Origin: Arthrobacter sp. S41
Lineage (GTDB): Bacteria; Actinomycetota; Actinomycetes; Actinomycetales; Micrococcaceae
Assembly (NCBI RefSeq): GCF_004320535.1
Contig: NZ_SIHY01000001.1
Location: forward strand, 744,001-808,000
Length of the DNA stretch: 64,000 nt
Direction of reading: 5' to 3'
The translations under genes were made by a program, and so were the position numbers. Of this stretch, positions 17,501-25,051 are shown piece by piece. Below the pieces are notes generated by a model. That model worked only from the letters and a program-made list of their open reading frames with translations. It was not told where the DNA came from and did not search any database. How positions within the stretch are numbered: the first letter of the stretch is position 1; each line of letters begins with the position of its first letter.

Positions 17501-18387
17501 CCGTTGATCAGATCCGCTTGACGGACCAAGGACTCCTCAAAGGGAACAAGAATCAGTAAACCCTCCGTCCGCCCTAAATATGCCAAAGCTCCAGGCTCGA
17601 AGACGACGAGAGAGCGATCGAGCAAATCCTGCCGTGTCGCTGGATCAGCCGAATAAACTACTGCCGCAACAAAACTCAAAACATCGTCAGGATCCGGCGC
17701 AGCGATCCACATACGCTTTGATGCATCATTAGATATCGCCATCAGGAGCTGCGTGGCTTGATCTCTACGGCCCGCGATCAGGAGCTCTGGAGATAGCAAC
17801 CCCCGCGTACCGCTCGTAAAGCTCTCCCACCAGCTGCCCAGAGTCTGAACACCATTGGCCGGCACACCGATCTCTTCAGAGAACCAAACGTGGGTCCGGG
17901 GAGAAGTCTCGAGTGTCGCAAGAAGATCAGCAACTGTGCGCACCTTGACATTCTTCCATTCATTGAGCGCAGCCTTCTCCGTCGCCCAGTCGTGACCACC
18001 CGCCCAGCGGTGGGGCGTCACAAACACAAAGGTCGTCACACTTCGATCGATACCTCGAGAGTCCTTAGTTCGCTCGTCGTAATCCCTATTCGCTTTCTTC
18101 TTCGGGTCATTACTGGCACCAAACTCCCAAACGCTGCGCCCAGCTGGCACAAATGGAGTCTCGATCGGCGACGTCACTAGGCCGTCATACCCGGAAAGAT
18201 TGACGTGCTCATCCCCGGGCATAGTCAGCTCTGTCACCTGCGGGGCTGTCGCCACGATGAGATTGCGAACAAGGTTCGGCAGCTTCGATTGCGCTGGCTG
18301 ACTCTTCGCCCACTCTTCGATTTGGAGCTGACCAGCTAAATGCGGGAGCCGATAATTCACCAGGTAACTCCGAATCGACGTGCGCAA
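14578..18387 (-). CDS. Large accessory protein, candidate anti-phage effector with nuclease-like N-terminus
   Basis: 1269 residues, not assignable to a named gene. The N-terminal about 180 residues resemble the PD-(D/E)XK-like domain found fused to large STAND-type proteins. SGYDG (Asp68), VPAGRSVWEFG (Glu88) and KKKANRDYDERT (Lys96-98) are followed by FVFVTPHRW (about 120-128) and a WFSEEIG segment. Around residues 204-260 a NTPase-like region occurs where the Walker A site is lost (WIAAPDPDDVLSFVAAVV instead of GxxxxGK[ST]). The remaining roughly 900 residues look like helical repeats. The start is a TTG at 18387 with no strong ribosome binding site; an in-frame stop lies 43 bases upstream. 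Single large genes of this build in tRNA-linked islands are often defence genes; that role is inference. Confidence 0.7.
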   Translation of the reverse strand: MRTSIRSYLVNYRLPHLAGQLQIEEWAKSQPAQSKLPNLVRNLIVATAPQVTELTMPGDEHVNLSGYDGLVTSPIETPFVPAGRSVWEFGASNDPKKKANRDYDERTKDSRGIDRSVTTFVFVTPHRWAGGHDWATEKAALNEWKNVKVRTVADLLATLETSPRTHVWFSEEIGVPANGVQTLGSWWESFTSGTRGLLSPELLIAGRRDQATQLLMAISNDASKRMWIAAPDPDDVLSFVAAVVYSADPATRQDLLDRSLVVFEPGALAYLGRTEGLLILVPFEESLVRQADLINGHHIVMHTSVGQSADIELPPVPIGDAEKLLEANGVEKGRVNKLAKAINKSVPLYKRQLIGVSSLAIITVAGFSDTAIARKSWLLGSWNLGFAGDIAAIERISGTVDAFHHEMDRWLNGASPVFTRVGAAWKVFDHTDSITQVINRITGDDLRTLEAIAQEVLAAVDPKLNLPREDRWKAAIDGKVRSHSADLRKGLASMLAVLGSLESDADRRVDGQTLSGWAQLVVRALLLRANEDETGKLWESLFDVLSLLAEAAPDTFLDALELAMKPGGPLAEGVFADADHGFLSPTSPHVYLQWALEVLAWSSQYFGAASSLIMTLAQRDPGGALSNRPVSALIGLFLPWRPQTGASLKSRNAVLSKFAKSYPEKTWDLLLGLYPGSQSSIVESGGPDFHDWKERVASSNVSMTEYVDAVNHVVALSLGLAEADPRRLVDLVEKLDDLTVELRDRVLVLFKDTAAKELDPEISESIWNELTSLIRRHREFSDAQWALDESILLALDSVAELFEPLNGTGRVEWLFEHMPDLGDVTRRDDHEKYQEELTRRQLVAVEEVYEQLDLLGLCELAQRVKTPWSVGYSAASSSKIALDVDSLAPLVIDTRPGVPEFARAAIAKTLAGNSDNIIALARRHVETPLVAARVYRLAENLPTVWGSLAEVGEEIEDLYWSEFEIYGRGDFKLINETAEQLGKNGRYAVALDLLAMYSHNAKFKLDVELIIQLFEAFSSAEDPERRVLSQYDIGALLDYVEQANFIEVERLGLLQWRLLPALDSSASVKALQSWLATSPEFFVQIISFMYKGTDEDEDIERPKGIAENAWNLLHRWRMIPGTSLESGEIDESALEHWVLRVRELLAQTGRLAPGEAYIGQVLAFAKVDGDGVTWPCRPVRDFLENNSSEVIDRNFGVAIYNKRGVTSRGMTDGGAQERSLAEQYEGYAANINDEWPRTARLLRKVAEGYRNEARQHDEEAQRVEEGFDF

Positions 18388-18454
18388 CTTAGATCTATCC
18401 GCGTTCGGCCTGCCAAGGTACCCCCAAATTTATTGCATTTCATCGTAGGCATTC

Positions 18455-18471
18455 TGTCACTTATTGTGACA
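18455..18471. promoter_or_regulatory. 17-bp inverted repeat upstream of the 1269-residue gene
   Basis: TGTCAC-TTATT-GTGACA, perfect 6-bp arms, 68 bases before the TTG start of the large gene, in an AT-rich 90-bp intergenic stretch. The position suits an operator; no T-tract follows it. Confidence 0.45.
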
Positions 18472-18479
18472 TCAATTTT

Positions 18480-18925
18480 CTATCGGTCAAGCCTCTGACT
18501 ATGCACCATACTCCGCAATCGATCAGGATCATCGACGGCTGGTCGGTCGACGATCTGCATGGCCGTAGCAATATATAAATCGAGATTGATATGCGGTTGC
18601 ACGAGCGGACGAGTCATCAAAACCTTACCCTCCCGAGCATCGGTTCCTTTGGAGCTTGACTGAACGGGTCGCCCCGTCTGCAGTCGGCGCATTAGCTCGG
18701 CGTAGGCCTTGCCCGCACGGTTCGGTAGCGAGCTGCCATCACGTTTCAACTTCTCGTAATGCGCTTGGAGTTCGGATTGGTTGGCTGGTCGGCGCAGAGA
18801 TAGTACTCGTGAAGCGCCCATTGATCTTTAGGGTCAACCAGCACGAACAGGCCTTCTTGCTCCTGCCAGAGCGTGCGAAGCTGCAGGTGGCGTTGACGGT
18901 ACATCTCGTAGGTGACTCGGGGCAT
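18480..18925 (-). pseudogene. Frameshifted small gene of unknown function in the island
   Basis: Two minus-strand frames join into one plausible protein. The first starts at ATG 18925 (MPRVTYEMYRQRHLQL...) and continues through GLFVLVDPKDQWALHEYY. The second, one frame away, carries LSLRRPANQSELQAHYEKLKRDGSSLPNRAGKAYAELMRRL to a stop at 18480. The junction is near 18785-18810, where the first frame runs on into a non-matching tail. The composite would be about 147 residues, charged and helical, with no domain I recognise. A single-base indel is the simplest explanation; no slippery heptamer is visible at the junction, so programmed frameshifting is less likely. Confidence 0.6.
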
Positions 18926-19341
18926 TGCACAGTAGCTCAACTTTCTGAGTCGCACTATGGCATAAAGGAGCAGGCTTTACGAGCATGAGCAATATCGAAC
19001 GCATGTACCGGTCACGGCTTGGTGCCGAAAACGAGTGCATAATGGGCGTCCGGTCGCCCGTCTCATCGCCCGTCCAGTCGCTATTTTCGTGCCATTTTGG
19101 GCAGTATCGTTTTTGCAGCACCGGTACATTTTGGCCGCCACGAACAGGGGTGAGTTACCGACCCGACATGTCGTACCGGTACTCAAGCTACCTAATGCAA
19201 TTCGAACCAATTAACAGGGGTGGCGGGAATATCTAAATTTAAGGCTTATGTGTTTTGCACATATTTTGGCACTAAAAAGGTCAGCACCGGTACATGCTGA
19301 CCTCTGTTAGTTTTCCATTTTAATGAAAAAGGTAATTTCTT
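18926..19341. repeat. Intergenic stretch with repeated ACCGGTAC/ATTTTGG motifs
   Basis: About 400 bases without a supported gene. The core ACCGGTA, or its complement TACCGGT, occurs four times: 19003-19012, 19120-19129, 19173-19182 (as the palindrome GTACCGGTAC) and 19286-19295. ATTTTGG recurs near 19094, 19127 and 19262. Multiple spaced terminal repeats of this kind are characteristic of IS21-type element ends, so this may be an insertion-element remnant; no transposase is present. A plus-strand frame at 18985-19236 covers the region but lacks a well-placed ribosome binding site and is not called. Confidence 0.45.
19272..19303 (-). terminator. Terminator downstream of tRNA-Ala
   Basis: Stem AGGTCAGCA (19278-19286) / TGCTGACCT (19295-19303). 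On the minus strand it is followed by TTTTTAGT, 38 bases after the 3' end of the tRNA gene. Its loop contains one of the ACCGGTAC repeats. Confidence 0.75.
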
Positions 19342-19417
19342 TGGTGGAGATAAGGGGATTCGAACCCCTGACCTTCTGCATGCCATGCAGACGCGCTACC
19401 AACTGCGCCATACCCCC
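19342..19417 (-). tRNA. tRNA-Ala, anticodon GGC
   Basis: 76 bases including an encoded CCA. The acceptor arms GGGGGTA and TATCTCC pair (with G-T wobbles). The D-arm is GCGC-AGTTGGTA-GCGC and the anticodon stem TCTGC/GCAGA holds the loop ATGGCAT (anticodon GGC). The T-arm is AGGGG-TTCGAAT-CCCCT, and the discriminator is A. It lies between rsfS and the island, whose genes are all on its 3' side, the usual arrangement for an element integrated at a tRNA 3' end. Confidence 0.97.
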
Positions 19418-19488
19418 AAAGGATTGCTACCCTGATCAGGCAACTCCATTATCATAGAGGACTAACTGATCAGGATGCAAATTCCAGA

Positions 19489-19869
19489 TTACTGGTTGTT
19501 CTGGGACAATTCCTCAGGCAACTCAATAACTGGGCAGTCGGCCCAGAGGCGTTCCAAAGCGTAGAAGATACGATCTTCCTGGTGCTGAACGTGGACAACA
19601 ACGTCGCCGTAATCCAAAAGTACCCAGCGACCCATGCCGAAGCCTTCACGGCGGACCGGGCGCATGCTGTACTCTGCGAGAACCTTTGCCTGGATCTCGT
19701 CAACGATTGCGTTCACCTGCGGTTCTGATCCACCAGAGACAATCAAGAAAGCGTCGGTGACGCCCAAGCGATCGGCTACGTCGAGCGCGACCATGTTTTC
19801 TGCCATCTTGTCAGATGCAGCATGAGCTGCAATCTTCACGAGGGCAATTGAATCTGCGTGTGCTCCCAT
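19489..19869 (-). CDS. rsfS: Ribosomal silencing factor RsfS
   Basis: 126 residues, family-length. Diagnostic blocks are DVADRLGVTDAFLIVSGGSEPQVNAIVDEIQAKVLAE, VRREGFGMGRWVLLDYGDVVVHVQHQEDRIFYALERLW and a terminal acidic/Asn-rich tail. RsfS binds ribosomal protein L14 (uL14) and blocks 30S-50S joining when nutrients are scarce. Conserved neighbourhood with nadD: here the two are separated by the Lys/Ala/Pro-rich gene. The ATG at 19869 is preceded by AAGGAGA-type sequence. Confidence 0.96.
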   Translation of the reverse strand: MGAHADSIALVKIAAHAASDKMAENMVALDVADRLGVTDAFLIVSGGSEPQVNAIVDEIQAKVLAEYSMRPVRREGFGMGRWVLLDYGDVVVHVQHQEDRIFYALERLWADCPVIELPEELSQNNQ

Positions 19870-19926
19870 TGAGTGGGGTGTCTCCTTGTTAGAGGTGTAG
19901 ATCGAGAATCTTATTTTGCTATGAAA

Positions 19927-21567
19927 TTAGTTGCCGAGCAACATGATCAGTCCTGCGATCAGTGCTGCGCCGCCAAGGCTAAGGGCCACAATCATGGCAA
20001 TCAGCATGTTGTTGGCACGTCGAACACCGTGGGTTTGTACGTCCAACGGTTCCAGACCCTGAGCATTTACCGCGTTGATGCGAGGCATCTGTACTGCTGC
20101 CGAATCACCAGCAGGTGTTGCTTTCTTCTGCTCAACAGCTGACTTATCTGCAGGCTTCACCGCAGGTTTTGCGGCCGGCTTGGCAGCTGGCTTAGCTTCT
20201 GGTTTTGCCTCAGGCTTAGCCACTGGTTTTGGTGCTGGCATAGCAGTCTGCTTTGGAGCAGGCTTTGCCGTAACACCAGACTTGCCAGCTGGCTTCTTAG
20301 CTGCAGGAGCGGCCTGGTTCTTCTTCGAGCTGATCTTGCCGTCAGCATCCAGGTTCAGCGAAACGCTTTGTGTCTTTGGACCTTGAACGCCAGTCTTGGC
20401 GATACGGTCCTCAACCTCGCGAATGTTGCCCATCGCGCCGGTGAATGGATCAGAGGACTTGTCGTCCTTGCCCTGCTTCGCATTCTCCACACGCAGACGT
20501 TCGCGTTCAGCTGCTCGACGAGAAATGATCGCTGCACGTGCAGCCATTTCGCGCTGGTGAGCAAGAACTTCGAGATCAATCTCGGAGTCGTCCTCCCCCA
20601 GCAGGTTTGGATCAATTGGAGTCTTCGGTGCATGAGCACGACGTGCTGCCAAGGCCTGCTCAACACTCATCACCGTAGTTTCAGGTGAATCATCATGATC
20701 TGCCGGCTTCTTCGCTGTCTTGGTTACAGGCTTTGGCGAAGTAGCTGGCGCGGCTTGACCTTGCTCGGCTAATGCTTGTAGGCGCAGTTGACGACGAGTA
20801 AGTGGCTTAGGATCATCGCCAGGTTCCACGGTTGGAATGTGGCTGGTCAAAGCGTCAACTTCGCCCTCTAGGCGGCGACGCTCGCGCAGTGCCTCACGGT
20901 TGCGTGCCCGGCGTAACGAGGTGCGCTCCCCCGTGGATCCTTCAGGAGTGTGTTCAGCTTCAGCGGATTTTTCGCTGGTCTCAGGCTTGGCCGAAGCTGC
21001 TCCCTGAGGCTGTGCTTTTGAAGAATCGTTCTTTGGCTGCTCTGGCTTGCTAGGTGCAGGTGCAGCTGTTTTAGCCTGACTTTGCGGTGCAGATTTAACA
21101 GGAGCTGCAACAGGCTTGTCCGCGGGCTTGCTTGCAGCGGATGCTGGGGTGACCTTAGCCTCATCCTGCTTAGCAGGAACTGGCTTGGCTGCACTTGGCT
21201 GTTTTGCGGCGGCAGGCTTCGGAGCAACAGCAGGTGCTGGCTTAGCGGTAGCTTGCGCGGCAGGGGTCGACGGCTTGACAGCCGGCTTAGCGGCTGGAGT
21301 CGAAGGTTTTGGAGAAGCAGCGGGCTTAGCCTCTGCTTTAGCTTCGGGCTGTGACGCCTTCGGCTTGACTGCATCCGGCTTCGCCTCAGGGCTCGCTTCA
21401 GTTTTCGCAGGCTTGGCCGACTTCTCGGACTCCCCTGTGTTCTTCTGATCTGCGAGTTCTTTAGCGTCTTGCTCAGCCTTGCTATTAGCTAGCAAAGCTT
21501 CCATTTCGGCGCGTCGCTTTTCTCGCAGAGCTCGCCTGCTAGAAACCGGCTGCGAGTTATCGCTCAT
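19927..21567 (-). CDS. Lys/Ala/Pro-rich protein with C-terminal membrane anchor
   Basis: 546 residues, no enzymatic domain recognised. The N-terminus is basic and helical (SSRRALREKRRAEMEALL). A low-complexity stretch (about residues 45-200) follows, dominated by KPAAKP-like repeats. Next comes a charged segment containing TSLRRARNREALRERRRLEGEVD and LTRRQLRLQALAEQ, a second KPEAKPEAKPAAKPAAKP tract near residue 450, and finally one membrane helix (MLIAMIVALSLGGAALIAGLIMLL) at the very C-terminus. It looks like a tail-anchored or C-terminally anchored cytoplasmic/wall-interacting protein. It lies between nadD and rsfS. Its function is unknown; the composition makes homology searches difficult. 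Confidence 0.8.
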   Translation of the reverse strand: MSDNSQPVSSRRALREKRRAEMEALLANSKAEQDAKELADQKNTGESEKSAKPAKTEASPEAKPDAVKPKASQPEAKAEAKPAASPKPSTPAAKPAVKPSTPAAQATAKPAPAVAPKPAAAKQPSAAKPVPAKQDEAKVTPASAASKPADKPVAAPVKSAPQSQAKTAAPAPSKPEQPKNDSSKAQPQGAASAKPETSEKSAEAEHTPEGSTGERTSLRRARNREALRERRRLEGEVDALTSHIPTVEPGDDPKPLTRRQLRLQALAEQGQAAPATSPKPVTKTAKKPADHDDSPETTVMSVEQALAARRAHAPKTPIDPNLLGEDDSEIDLEVLAHQREMAARAAIISRRAAERERLRVENAKQGKDDKSSDPFTGAMGNIREVEDRIAKTGVQGPKTQSVSLNLDADGKISSKKNQAAPAAKKPAGKSGVTAKPAPKQTAMPAPKPVAKPEAKPEAKPAAKPAAKPAVKPADKSAVEQKKATPAGDSAAVQMPRINAVNAQGLEPLDVQTHGVRRANNMLIAMIVALSLGGAALIAGLIMLLGN

Positions 21568-21648
21568 CCTGTACTTCTCCCGACCGCATAGACAAATACC
21601 GTCACCCTTACCTAGAGATTATGCCGTGTTACGTCACCGAATGTGAGG

Positions 21649-22254
21649 TTACGACTCGGTATACAGCCCATATTTTGCAATGTACTGCACCACACCGTCA
21701 GGCACAAGGTACCAAACTGGCTTCTCTTGGGCGACGCGTTCACGACAATCCGTAGAGGATATCGCTAGTGCTGGAATTTCAAGCTGTGAGACATTTTCAC
21801 GTCCCAAATCACTCATCACGTAACCCGGACGACTAACACCAACAAAATGCGCTAGGTCCCAAACTTGATCGATGTCGCGCCAACTCATGATCTGACTCAT
21901 CGCGTCTGCACCGGTAATGAAGAAGAGTTCTGCTTCCGGGCGCTGGGCGCGTAAGTCCAAGAGAGTATCGCGCGTGTAAGTTGCACCCTCACGGTCAATG
22001 TCTACCCGGCTTACAGTGAAGCGGGGATTCGACGCCGTCGCAATGACAGTCATCAAGTAACGATGCTCTGGGCTCGTTACTTGCTTGTCTGCCTTCTGCC
22101 ACGGCTGGCCGGTAGGTACAAAAACTACCTCATCCAAATTCAGCTCAGCTGCCACCTCGCTGGCGGCGACCAAGTGGCCATTATGGATAGGGTCAAAAGT
22201 ACCGCCCATCACGCCGAGGCGTAATGGGCGATCACGATGCTGACGCTCAGCCAA
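21649..22254 (-). CDS. nadD: Nicotinate-nucleotide adenylyltransferase
   Basis: 201 residues. The nucleotidyltransferase signature [17 protein letters not shown] is near residue 18 and the [10 protein letters not shown] motif (ISSTxIR-type) near residue 168. [22 protein letters not shown] is also typical. Catalyses NaMN + ATP to deamido-NAD. Upstream, a 70-residue membrane protein gene ends 3 bp before the start, so they are co-transcribed. Confidence 0.96.
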   Translation of the reverse strand: MAERQHRDRPLRLGVMGGTFDPIHNGHLVAASEVAAELNLDEVVFVPTGQPWQKADKQVTSPEHRYLMTVIATASNPRFTVSRVDIDREGATYTRDTLLDLRAQRPEAELFFITGADAMSQIMSWRDIDQVWDLAHFVGVSRPGYVMSDLGRENVSQLEIPALAISSTDCRERVAQEKPVWYLVPDGVVQYIAKYGLYTES

Positions 22255-22256
22255 GA

Positions 22257-22469
22257 CTAGTGACTGTGTGGTTCGTGAGTCTTGAACTGACGGTGAATAT
22301 CCTGCTCTTCTTCCTTGGCAGGATGACGGTTGCCTACGTTGGTGTAGGAAACGGTGATCAAAAGCAAGATCATCAATGCAACGAAGATGCCGCCACCGAT
22401 AAGCAGGGACCAGGTGTGCCCACTGATGCCAGTGGTAGAGGCTTCAGAGGCCAGAATCAGCGCGTTCAA
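22257..22469 (-). CDS. Small membrane protein with TTG start, upstream of nadD
   Basis: 70 residues if started at the TTG at 22469, which has GGAGAA six bases upstream and gives [11 protein letters not shown]... The longer frame from 22529 lacks a ribosome binding site and its first 20 residues look non-coding. One transmembrane helix ([23 protein letters not shown]) is followed by a charged cytoplasmic tail ending in [18 protein letters not shown]. Position between proA and nadD is conserved in related actinobacteria as far as I recall. Role unknown. Confidence 0.75.
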   Translation of the reverse strand: MNALILASEASTTGISGHTWSLLIGGGIFVALMILLLITVSYTNVGNRHPAKEEEQDIHRQFKTHEPHSH

Positions 22470-22587
22470 GTAATTCTCCAGTCGTATCCACGGTACCGAT
22501 TGAGCCGTCGGCCAAAGCCAACGGTTCAACGGCCCGAAAAGTAACGGTACGTTTCTTCTACATCCTACCGAAAAGCGCCGTCAGAAA

Positions 22588-23880
22588 CTATTTACGGACG
22601 TGACCGTCACCCTGAACAATCCACTTGGTAGTGGTTAGCTCAGTCAGACCCATGGGACCACGAGCGTGCATCTTCTGAGTCGAGATACCAACTTCGGCTC
22701 CAAGGCCCAGCTGGCCACCATCGGTGAAACGAGTCGAAGCGTTCACAATGACCGCAGCCGATTCAATCTCAGCAATGAAAAGCTCAGAGTTCGCCAGAGA
22801 TGAAGTCAAGATAGCTTCTGTGTGGCCGGTCGAGTATTCACGGATGTGATCCAGCGCCGCGTCAATGTCATCTACTACCTTGACTGCGATATCCAGATCC
22901 ATGTACTCGGTGCTCCAGTCCTCTTCCTGGGCAGCCACCGTTTCCAGACTAGGAACCAACGCTGCAGCACGCTCATCAACGTGCAGGGTGACCCCAGCAG
23001 CCGACAGGGCCTTCAGCACAGCCACAGCGGCAGTGGAATCCTTATGGATCAACAGCGTCTCCACGGTGTTGCACACACTTGGTCGCTGAGTCTTGGCGTT
23101 GGTCAGAATGTCGATGGCCATCTGCTGTTCAGCATCTGCGTCCAAGAAGATGTGCACATTGCCTTCACCGGTTTCAATCACTGGAACCTTTGCAGTGGTG
23201 ACAACACGCTGAATCAGATCTCGGCCACCACGAGGAATCAAGACGTCAACCTTGCCTCGTGCGCCCATCAACGCATCTGCCCCGTCGCGACCATATTGAT
23301 CAATGGAAGTCACGAGGTCTCGTGGAAGAGACACAGATTCTAGTGCGTCACGAATAGTCGAGACCAGTGCCTGATTTGAGTTGAAGGCAGCGGTTCCACC
23401 TCGCAACAACACGGCGTTGCCGCTCTTGAGCGACAGCCCAGCAATGTCTACGGTCACATTGGGACGAGCCTCGTAAATAGTTCCAATGACACCCATTGGG
23501 ACATTGACCTGACGCATGCGCAAACCGTTAGGCAGGGTCTCGCCGCGAACTACGCGACCGACAGGATCTGGCAGGCCGGCAAGTTCATGCAAGGCGGATA
23601 TCAGACCGTCAATGCGCTTATTGTCCAGCTTCAAGCGGTCCAGCATGGCCACAGAAGTTCCGTTGCCACGGCCAACTTCTAAGTCCTTTTTGTTTTCTTC
23701 AATGATCTTGGAGCGGTTCGCGTCAATCCCGGAGGCGATGGCCAACAGCGCGCGGTCTTTCCAATCTCGGTTGGCTCGTTTGAGAACTCGCGATGCACGG
23801 CGAGCTCGATCAGCGAGCTGATAAACCGAATTGGTGACGTCGGTGATCTGTTCTTCTGTTCGTACGGCGTCGATACTCAT
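22588..23880 (-). CDS. proA: Gamma-glutamyl phosphate reductase
   Basis: 430 residues from ATG 23880. ATG 23889 is also possible, but its AGG is directly adjacent to the codon, while GGGA sits better for 23880. Converts gamma-glutamyl phosphate to glutamate-5-semialdehyde in proline synthesis. An aldehyde-dehydrogenase fold: KSGNAVLLRGGTAAFNSN near residue 150, the catalytic Cys in AKTQRPSVCNTVETLL near residue 270, and the terminal ARGPMGLTELTTTKW. Begins right after proB, so proBA is one operon. Confidence 0.96.
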   Translation of the reverse strand: MSIDAVRTEEQITDVTNSVYQLADRARRASRVLKRANRDWKDRALLAIASGIDANRSKIIEENKKDLEVGRGNGTSVAMLDRLKLDNKRIDGLISALHELAGLPDPVGRVVRGETLPNGLRMRQVNVPMGVIGTIYEARPNVTVDIAGLSLKSGNAVLLRGGTAAFNSNQALVSTIRDALESVSLPRDLVTSIDQYGRDGADALMGARGKVDVLIPRGGRDLIQRVVTTAKVPVIETGEGNVHIFLDADAEQQMAIDILTNAKTQRPSVCNTVETLLIHKDSTAAVAVLKALSAAGVTLHVDERAAALVPSLETVAAQEEDWSTEYMDLDIAVKVVDDIDAALDHIREYSTGHTEAILTSSLANSELFIAEIESAAVIVNASTRFTDGGQLGLGAEVGISTQKMHARGPMGLTELTTTKWIVQGDGHVRK

Positions 23881-23890
23881 AGTTCCCATC

Positions 23891-25048
23891 CTAGAAAATA
23901 GGTTCGATCAAAGCTAGGTCATCGACATGCACTACTGACTTGTCGTAACCTTCGCCGAGCTGATCCACTAGGTCTCCGGTGTTCTGCCCCAGCATGTCAG
24001 GTAGCTCATCTGACCCGTAATTAACCAGGCCACGGGCAAATGGAACTCGGTCAGGTCCGCAGAGTTCCACGGCGTCCCCAGCTTCAAATGCACCTTCAAC
24101 CGCAATGATGCCGGCGGCAAGCAGCGAGTTAGTTCCCCGCGCAATGGCCTTGACTGCACCGTCATCAAGAATCAGCCGGCCTTCAATGCCAGCTAGGTAA
24201 GCCAACCATACGTCTCGTGCCGAGCGGCGTGAATTACGTGCGGCAAACCAAGTGCCGACGTCCTGCCCGCGCAAGGCCTTAGCCGCGTTGTCGGTACTGG
24301 TAACGAGGGTTGGGATACCTGCAGAAGAGCTCATGGTTGCGGCATCAACCTTGGTGATCATGCCACCGGTGCCCACTCCCGCAGCTCCTGGAGTACCCAG
24401 ATCAACGGATTCAAGCTCGTCGGGGTGCTCAATGGTGCTGATTCGGCTTCCGCCGTCCGCAGGGTGTGCGTCATAGACGGAATCAACATCGGAGAAGAGC
24501 AGAAGGGCATCGGCTTTCACCAAGTGAGCTACCAGGGCAGCGAGGCGATCATTGTCGCCAAAACGAATTTCACGGGTGGCTACCGCGTCATTTTCATTCA
24601 CGATAGGTAGCACGCCCAGGTTCAGCAATCGAACCAAAGAACGCAACGCGTTGGTGTAAGAGGAGCGACGCATCAGGTCATCTGCGGTCAGTAGGACCTG
24701 ACCCACTCGCAAATCATGCTCTTCAAATAGCTGCGTGTATTCGGCCAGCAGCAGACCCTGACCAACTGCGGCCGCGGCCTGCTGGGTTGCCAAGTCCTTT
24801 GGACGTTTTGGCAAACCCAGCGGGGCCAGTCCGGCGGCAATTGCACCGGAGGAAACAAGGATAACCTCGGTCCCGTTATTCACGGTCTCGGCGAGAGTGT
24901 CCACCAAGAACTTCAGTCTTTCATGCGATATCCCCCCGCTAACTGTGGTTAGCGAGCTTGATCCGACCTTGACTACGATCCGCCGTGCTTCGGGCAGTTC
25001 GTGAGGAGAGGTAATGGCTGAAATAGTCTTAGTGGCACTTTCACTCAT
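23891..25048 (-). CDS. proB: Glutamate 5-kinase
   Basis: 385 residues with an amino acid kinase domain (VVKVGSSSLT near the start, VSSGAIAAGL, PIVNENDAV, FGDNDRLAALVA, GTGGMITKVDAATMSSSAG) followed by a C-terminal PUA domain from about residue 280. The PUA domain makes it the long, bacterial regulatory form, normally feedback-inhibited by proline. Three bases downstream of obgE and one base upstream of the first proA ATG, so obgE-proB-proA are transcribed together. Confidence 0.96.
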   Translation of the reverse strand: MSESATKTISAITSPHELPEARRIVVKVGSSSLTTVSGGISHERLKFLVDTLAETVNNGTEVILVSSGAIAAGLAPLGLPKRPKDLATQQAAAAVGQGLLLAEYTQLFEEHDLRVGQVLLTADDLMRRSSYTNALRSLVRLLNLGVLPIVNENDAVATREIRFGDNDRLAALVAHLVKADALLLFSDVDSVYDAHPADGGSRISTIEHPDELESVDLGTPGAAGVGTGGMITKVDAATMSSSAGIPTLVTSTDNAAKALRGQDVGTWFAARNSRRSARDVWLAYLAGIEGRLILDDGAVKAIARGTNSLLAAGIIAVEGAFEAGDAVELCGPDRVPFARGLVNYGSDELPDMLGQNTGDLVDQLGEGYDKSVVHVDDLALIEPIF

Positions 25049-25051
25049 ACT

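Noticed and set aside
18985-19236. Plus-strand ORF of 83 codons in the repeat region
   Set aside because: Its nearest AAGGAG is 14 bases upstream, the composition is repeat-driven and it has no family resemblance.
14103-19417. Complete integrative element with tRNA attachment repeats
   Set aside because: No integrase, and no copy of the tRNA 3' end was found near the island's left side.
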